Shown piece by piece: positions 33,001 through 64,000 of a DNA stretch of 64,000 bases. This DNA comes from Polyodon spathula (taxonomy: Eukaryota > Chordata > Actinopteri > Acipenseriformes > Polyodontidae): contig NC_054536.1 of NCBI RefSeq assembly GCF_017654505.1, positions 31,161,446-31,225,445 on the forward strand, given 5' to 3'. Each line of letters opens with the position of its first letter. Positions within the stretch are counted from its first letter, which is position 1. The position numbers were made by a program, and so were the translations under genes. Below the pieces are notes generated by a model. That model did not search any database, was not told where the DNA came from, and saw only the letters and a list, made by a program, of their open reading frames with translations.

Positions 33001-33192
33001 GTGTAGAAAGTAGTCTATGCTTGGTCATCAACTGTAAAAAAGCGAGGCAAAGCTTACTTCTTGTTGCAGAGAGCGGGTGGGTCGCATATTCCACCCTGAG
33101 TGTGCGGTTCACGGCAGGCTCTGCAACAAGTACGTTTTGATACACTTTTTTTACCGACACCGCTGATAACCAAGCAGACTACTTTCTACATT
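33001..33192. repeat. Short foldback element (palindromic MITE)
   Basis: TGTAGAAAGTAGTCTATGCT at the left matches the reverse complement of AGCAGACTACTTTCTACA at the right. Inner blocks TTGTTGCAGAG and its complement CTCTGCAACAA are also paired. The entire 190 bp can fold into one imperfect hairpin. Confidence 0.7.
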
Positions 33193-33599
33193 TTACGCCA
33201 TTTCTGGGTCAGCACCTCCACCTAAAATATTATAAACTTGTGCTGTGCACGAAGGATGTGTGTGTAATGTGACATTATTCAAATGCCAAGCACTTTTTGT
33301 TTATATTATTACACGTCTTTTCATCCAAGATTGTACTTCTCCACGCTGTCGCTTCTTTTGAATCCACTTGAATAAGATCATCACAAATCTGATTACACTG
33401 CTAGGATCTTGTTTATTCTGATTTGGCAGACGATCAATCTGTGATGATTAACTTCTGGTACGCTGCAATCGGCATTAGCAGGTGTGCTAACTTTAGTTCA
33501 ATCAAGTGGACTAAACCTGCTTAATCCACTAGTCAGACACATCAAGTGGACTAATGGTACACTGCAATTAACCCTACTCCGCTTTAACATTAAATTAAG

Positions 33600-33802
33600 A
33601 GAGGACTACATACCCCACAATCCCACTCGAGGGGAGAACGATACCAATGACGTTACTTCCCTGGTTTATTTTTCTCCTATTTCCTGTACGTGTAAGTGGA
33701 GAAAGGCTGGGGCTTCAGAATTAAAAACACTGGGTACTGAACTCGCCATTAGTATACCAAACAAACTCAAACACTGAGACAGGATAAAACCCGGCGTGTG
33801 AA
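33600..33802 (+). promoter_or_regulatory. PTPN23: PTPN23 promoter and 5'UTR (inferred)
   Basis: Immediately upstream of the PTPN23 ATG are a ZNF143/Staf-like site (33605-33626, ACTACATACCCCACAATCCC), a CCAAT box (33644-33648), a CRE-like TGACGTTA (33648-33655) and an ETS-type CTTCC (33656-33660). No TATA box is seen. Clusters of ZNF143, CCAAT and ETS sites are typical of TATA-less housekeeping promoters. The transcription start is inferred, not seen. Confidence 0.5.
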
Positions 33803-60883
<27,081 letters not shown>

Positions 60884-62368
60884 GTAAGGAGTTGTCTCTA
60901 CTGCTGTGTTAGTTTTGTAAAACAGCATATATTGAAATGCTGGGAATAATTTAAGTTGTATTGCATAGGAACTTGGCCATTCCAGGTTTTCTTGTGAGCC
61001 TTAATTATATGTAGGGCTTTAAGTTTTTGGTTTTAACTGATAAACCTGGGTTTTGGCAATATATTTTAAATGTCAATCATGCACTCTAACTTTCTACATA
61101 AAGGAAACCGCTTTCAGAAGGTGGGCAATGTGCAAAGACATTGCTACTGACCAATCATCAGTTTTTGTGGACCTACGTAATAGAATACACTTGTTAGAGT
61201 GACTTGTCACTGGGGTGGGCTTAAAAAAACAAAACTATATAGTGTTGAAAGATTATTTTTGTTATTTTTGTTCTTTACCTGTAAATTCAGGACCAATAAT
61301 AATTTCACAGTCAGGTTAACTAAACAAAATAATAAAAACTTAAAAATTCAAGCCCTAATTTATATGTTACCCGCGTAAAAGGTGTTGGATTAAGCTACAG
61401 TGTGTCTACTTCAGTACTTAAGCTCACGCTAAAGGCTGGAATGACCCGATCTGCTATGCAACGGGAGTCTTAAGTTACGCCATTATGGACTAGGATGCTC
61501 TTAGTGTTCCTGTGAACAAATTTATCGAAAAGGCCATTCTCATATGAACACCTTTTTATTCAATATCCTGTTCAAAACCAATCCAGGCCTCCTCAGCTTT
61601 CTCCCAAAGCCTCACACTTGAACATTCCATCCACTTCTACCTTGCTGTCATTCATGATGACTGCAGTTTTTCCTTTGCATTTTTCTACTGCAAACATCAA
61701 AGATGTTCTTCTGCAAACATGCTTCTAAACCAGGCGATGATACTTGCAGCGGATAGCCTACTTATTCTCAAATTGGTTTGGTAAACAAGTTATTTACAGT
61801 ATTCAGACTTTTTTAGATAAGTGAAGAAATCTATTTTCGTACAAACTCCACATGTGTAAAAATCATTAGTAACAACATTGTCAGCTTACTTGTGCAATGT
61901 CATGGGAACTGTAGATACAAATTCAAATAATTTTAAATACTTTTTTTATGGTTTTGCTATATGTATTTTATTTAACCTGTGCCAAAAATAAACAACTTTT
62001 CTGCATTTAATGATAACCTGTATTAGTATTAGAAGTACCACATTGTTTTTAGCAAAGGAGGGATCTTAATAATATAATACATACTGTGTGAGTATAACAT
62101 ACATTGTACAACTTTTGTTGTGTTCTTTTAAAGTTTAAAATTCTGATTTATTTATTTTATATATTTTTAAGACAAAGTAAAATTACTATGCCTTTTTTCA
62201 GCGTTTTGGCTTGGTAAAGTATGAAATGCTTACGTTTAAATCATTTCATGAAAGGAATTGTTATTTTTTTTCATTACAGTAATTTACAGTAGTATTTTCT
62301 CATTCTTTTTGTAAGCCTTCATTTTGAAACTTGCATGATGTACTGTATAACGTGATGTTAAGGGTACC

Positions 62369-62850
62369 ACCAGCGCTCCAGGTAAGGTTATGCTCCATTG
62401 AGTGATTTCCTCTCCAATTTAGACACTATGTGAGTAAAATGTAACATTACCTTGAAGTCATGATCTTTCAAGAAGTACTCTACATACTTTACTTGCAACT
62501 TATGGGAATATATTCCTAGAGGAGCAATACTATTGTATTCCTGATTTGGTCGCCTTGCTATAGCAATATAAAGCATCCCGACTCTCTGTAAATGTGGAAT
62601 ATTGCTTTTATTTCCAGAAATGCAGTTGACATATCTGAATGGGCAGGTTAGGTTGAAGGGGACTCAGATGGTGCAGAACCCAGTCACTTATTCACATGCA
62701 GTATATTCACAATTGACCATTGAGGGTCGGAAACCAATGAAGAAGCTTGAAGTACACAAGCTGTGCAACAAGATTGCTATGTGTATTCTTTACGCATTGC
62801 ATTGAAATGTCATGCGCAACTCCTTTAACTCCACTTACTGGAGCGCTGGT
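62369..62850. mobile_element. Possible MITE
   Basis: ACCAGCGCTCCAGGTAAG at 62369 is inverted as CTTACTGGAGCGCTGGT at 62834-62850. The arms are only about 17 bp and flanking duplication is unclear. Confidence 0.35.
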
Positions 62851-63008
62851 TATCACAGCATTTTTTAACAGTTATTCTGTGCACATTTTATACTGGGCCA
62901 CCCTTATTATATACATAAGCTATATGATGTTTTACATTTAATGTACATAAAAAAATGCATTTTCATTTTTGTGGTGAGAGACTAGCATCATGGCGCTTGC
63001 AGATAATA

Positions 63009-63175
63009 CAGTCAATCCCGCTTAATATCAGTCCGGTCAATATCACACTCCGCTTGTTATCATCAAATTTAAATGTCCCAACTACAATATAATAGAGGTC
63101 AATGGAAACAAGCTCTTGGTTTGTTAAAAAAAAGTTTGAGAGCCTCCACTGTACTGCTCTCTTTACACTGACACT
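63009..63175 (+). mobile_element. Tigger-like terminal fragment
   Basis: TA|CAGTCAATCCCGCTTAATAT then CAGTCCGGTCAATATCAC has the layout of a Tigger-type terminal repeat. The sequence around CCACTGTA at 63147 may be the opposite end of a very short derivative. Confidence 0.4.
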
Positions 63176-63469
63176 GAAAACCATGCATGTCCTGTAGGGT
63201 TGAGCGTATTAAAGCAGGTGTGTGCTGATGGGAATAAAGTATGTTGTCTGCAGGGTTTTTGTTGTTTTTTAATAAGACCTGCAACCCAACCTAAACCCGC
63301 AAGTATTTATCCTTTACCTACTGCCTATGTCAACTGACTCTGTGACGCTCTCACATTCACACAGCATTCTGCACGGATTGAGTTTATACAATAGGCTATA
63401 CAGCGTGGTAGCTTTTTCTAGTGGTCTAGAACTTGTCTTTCTTGCATAAATGTATTTCGACCTTCCACA

Positions 63470-63910
63470 TCAACCAATTGGTGGAGCTGGGGTCCCCCCC
63501 CCCCACCACCCCCCTTTCCATTCAGAGAAGACCATTAGCGTGTTATGTTGACAGAACAAGAAGTTGGAGGGCATCCGAACAGCTGTTTATCTGCTATGTA
63601 GCTAAGGCCCATGGTAAAGCCCTGTCTAAGCAGAGGCTGTCTGGTTGGATTGCAGAGACAGTTAAGATTGCTTATAAACAAGCCAACTTGACAAGATCAC
63701 TTGTCACTCCACAAGAGGTATGTCTACCTCTTGGGCGTTGTTCCAGGGTGCATCTGTCACTGGCATTTGCAATGCTGCAGTATGGGCTACGCCCCATACT
63801 TCACAAGGTTTTACAGACTAAATGTGCTGGATCCTCAAAACCCTGGTTTTGGGACCAGAGTACTAACGGCGGCTTCTATGTCGAGACTGGAAGCACCTGC
63901 AGAAAATTAA
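63470..63910 (+). mobile_element. DIRS tyrosine recombinase, C-terminal fragment
   Basis: The frame reads ACYVDRTRSWRASEQLFICY, then KALSKQRLSGWIAETVKIAY. After a frame change comes PYFTRFYRLNVLDPQNPGFG and TRVLTA. This matches the DIRS recombinase pattern AYVDRTR-x-FR-x-SDQLFVC...GKALSKQRLS-WI...HTF-RFYNLDV, where the last Tyr is the nucleophile (FYRLNV). The H-x-x-R box region around 63700-63750 is broken, so it is dead. Confidence 0.85.
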
Positions 63911-64000
63911 TTCCTACTATGTACTAAAATAATAAATAAATAAATAATCTATATTGTGACAGTCTTTACCATCTGACCCTCTCGGATTTAAGATGTTCTG

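Larger units (their letters stand above)
60884..64000. other. PTPN23: PTPN23 intron 19, 5' part
   Basis: At least 3.1 kb. It contains a possible MITE (62369-62850), a Tigger-like end (63009) and a DIRS recombinase fragment (63470-63910). 60.9-62.3 kb is AT-rich with nothing recognised. Confidence 0.8.

Noticed and set aside
63433..63927. Possible PTPN23 exon 20
   Set aside because: The translation matches a DIRS recombinase, not the proline-rich region of HD-PTP.

Overview
The window is nuclear DNA from a vertebrate, most likely a ray-finned fish. It carries the 5' part of one host gene, PTPN23 (HD-PTP), with GT-AG introns, embedded in a dense and diverse transposon landscape: CR1, Tx1-clade LINE, Penelope, DIRS, piggyBac, hAT, Tc1, Tigger/pogo-like elements and LTRs. 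That repertoire, with the long introns, would fit a non-teleost fish such as a sturgeon, paddlefish, gar or bowfin. This is inference; no species-diagnostic gene is present.

Layout. 0-33.6 kb is intergenic repeat territory: a Tx1-clade LINE 3' half (1-1.75 kb), a Penelope GIY-YIG relic (minus, 3.7-4.6 kb), a DIRS RNase H/recombinase relic (5.15-6.24 kb), a piggyBac split by a CR1 insertion (6.5-9.95 kb), solo LTRs (10.9 and 17.5 kb), a Tigger-like element (16.35-17.3 kb), a GIMAP-type GTPase pseudogene (minus, 24.56-18.19 kb) into which a nearly intact CR1 LINE has jumped (18.48-22.16 kb), a hAT relic with a roughly 1-kb foldback (24.95-26.86 kb), a 33-bp minisatellite (27.36-27.9 kb), a minus-strand Tx1-clade ORF1/ORF2 relic (30.39-28.45 kb), a Tc1 transposase relic (30.5-31.47 kb) and a second GIMAP tail fragment (32.44-32.99 kb).

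33.6-64 kb is PTPN23 on the plus strand. A compact promoter-like stretch is followed by 19 coding exons (33803-60883) encoding residues 1-708: the complete Bro1 domain and essentially the whole coiled-coil V domain. The proline-rich region and phosphatase domain lie beyond the window. Exons join in phase with no premature stop. Introns hold further mobile fragments: CR1-like RT, LTR pieces, DIRS RT and recombinase pieces, Tigger-like and foldback MITEs.

The most striking observation is in the CR1 element at 18.48-22.16 kb. Its ORF1 encodes a GDSL/SGNH esterase and ends in a canonical slippery heptamer (TTTAAAC) directly before the stop. A -1 slip there enters the ORF2 (endonuclease-RT) frame exactly, and ORF2 has no in-frame ATG before its endonuclease domain is already under way. 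This suggests translation of ORF2 by programmed frameshifting.
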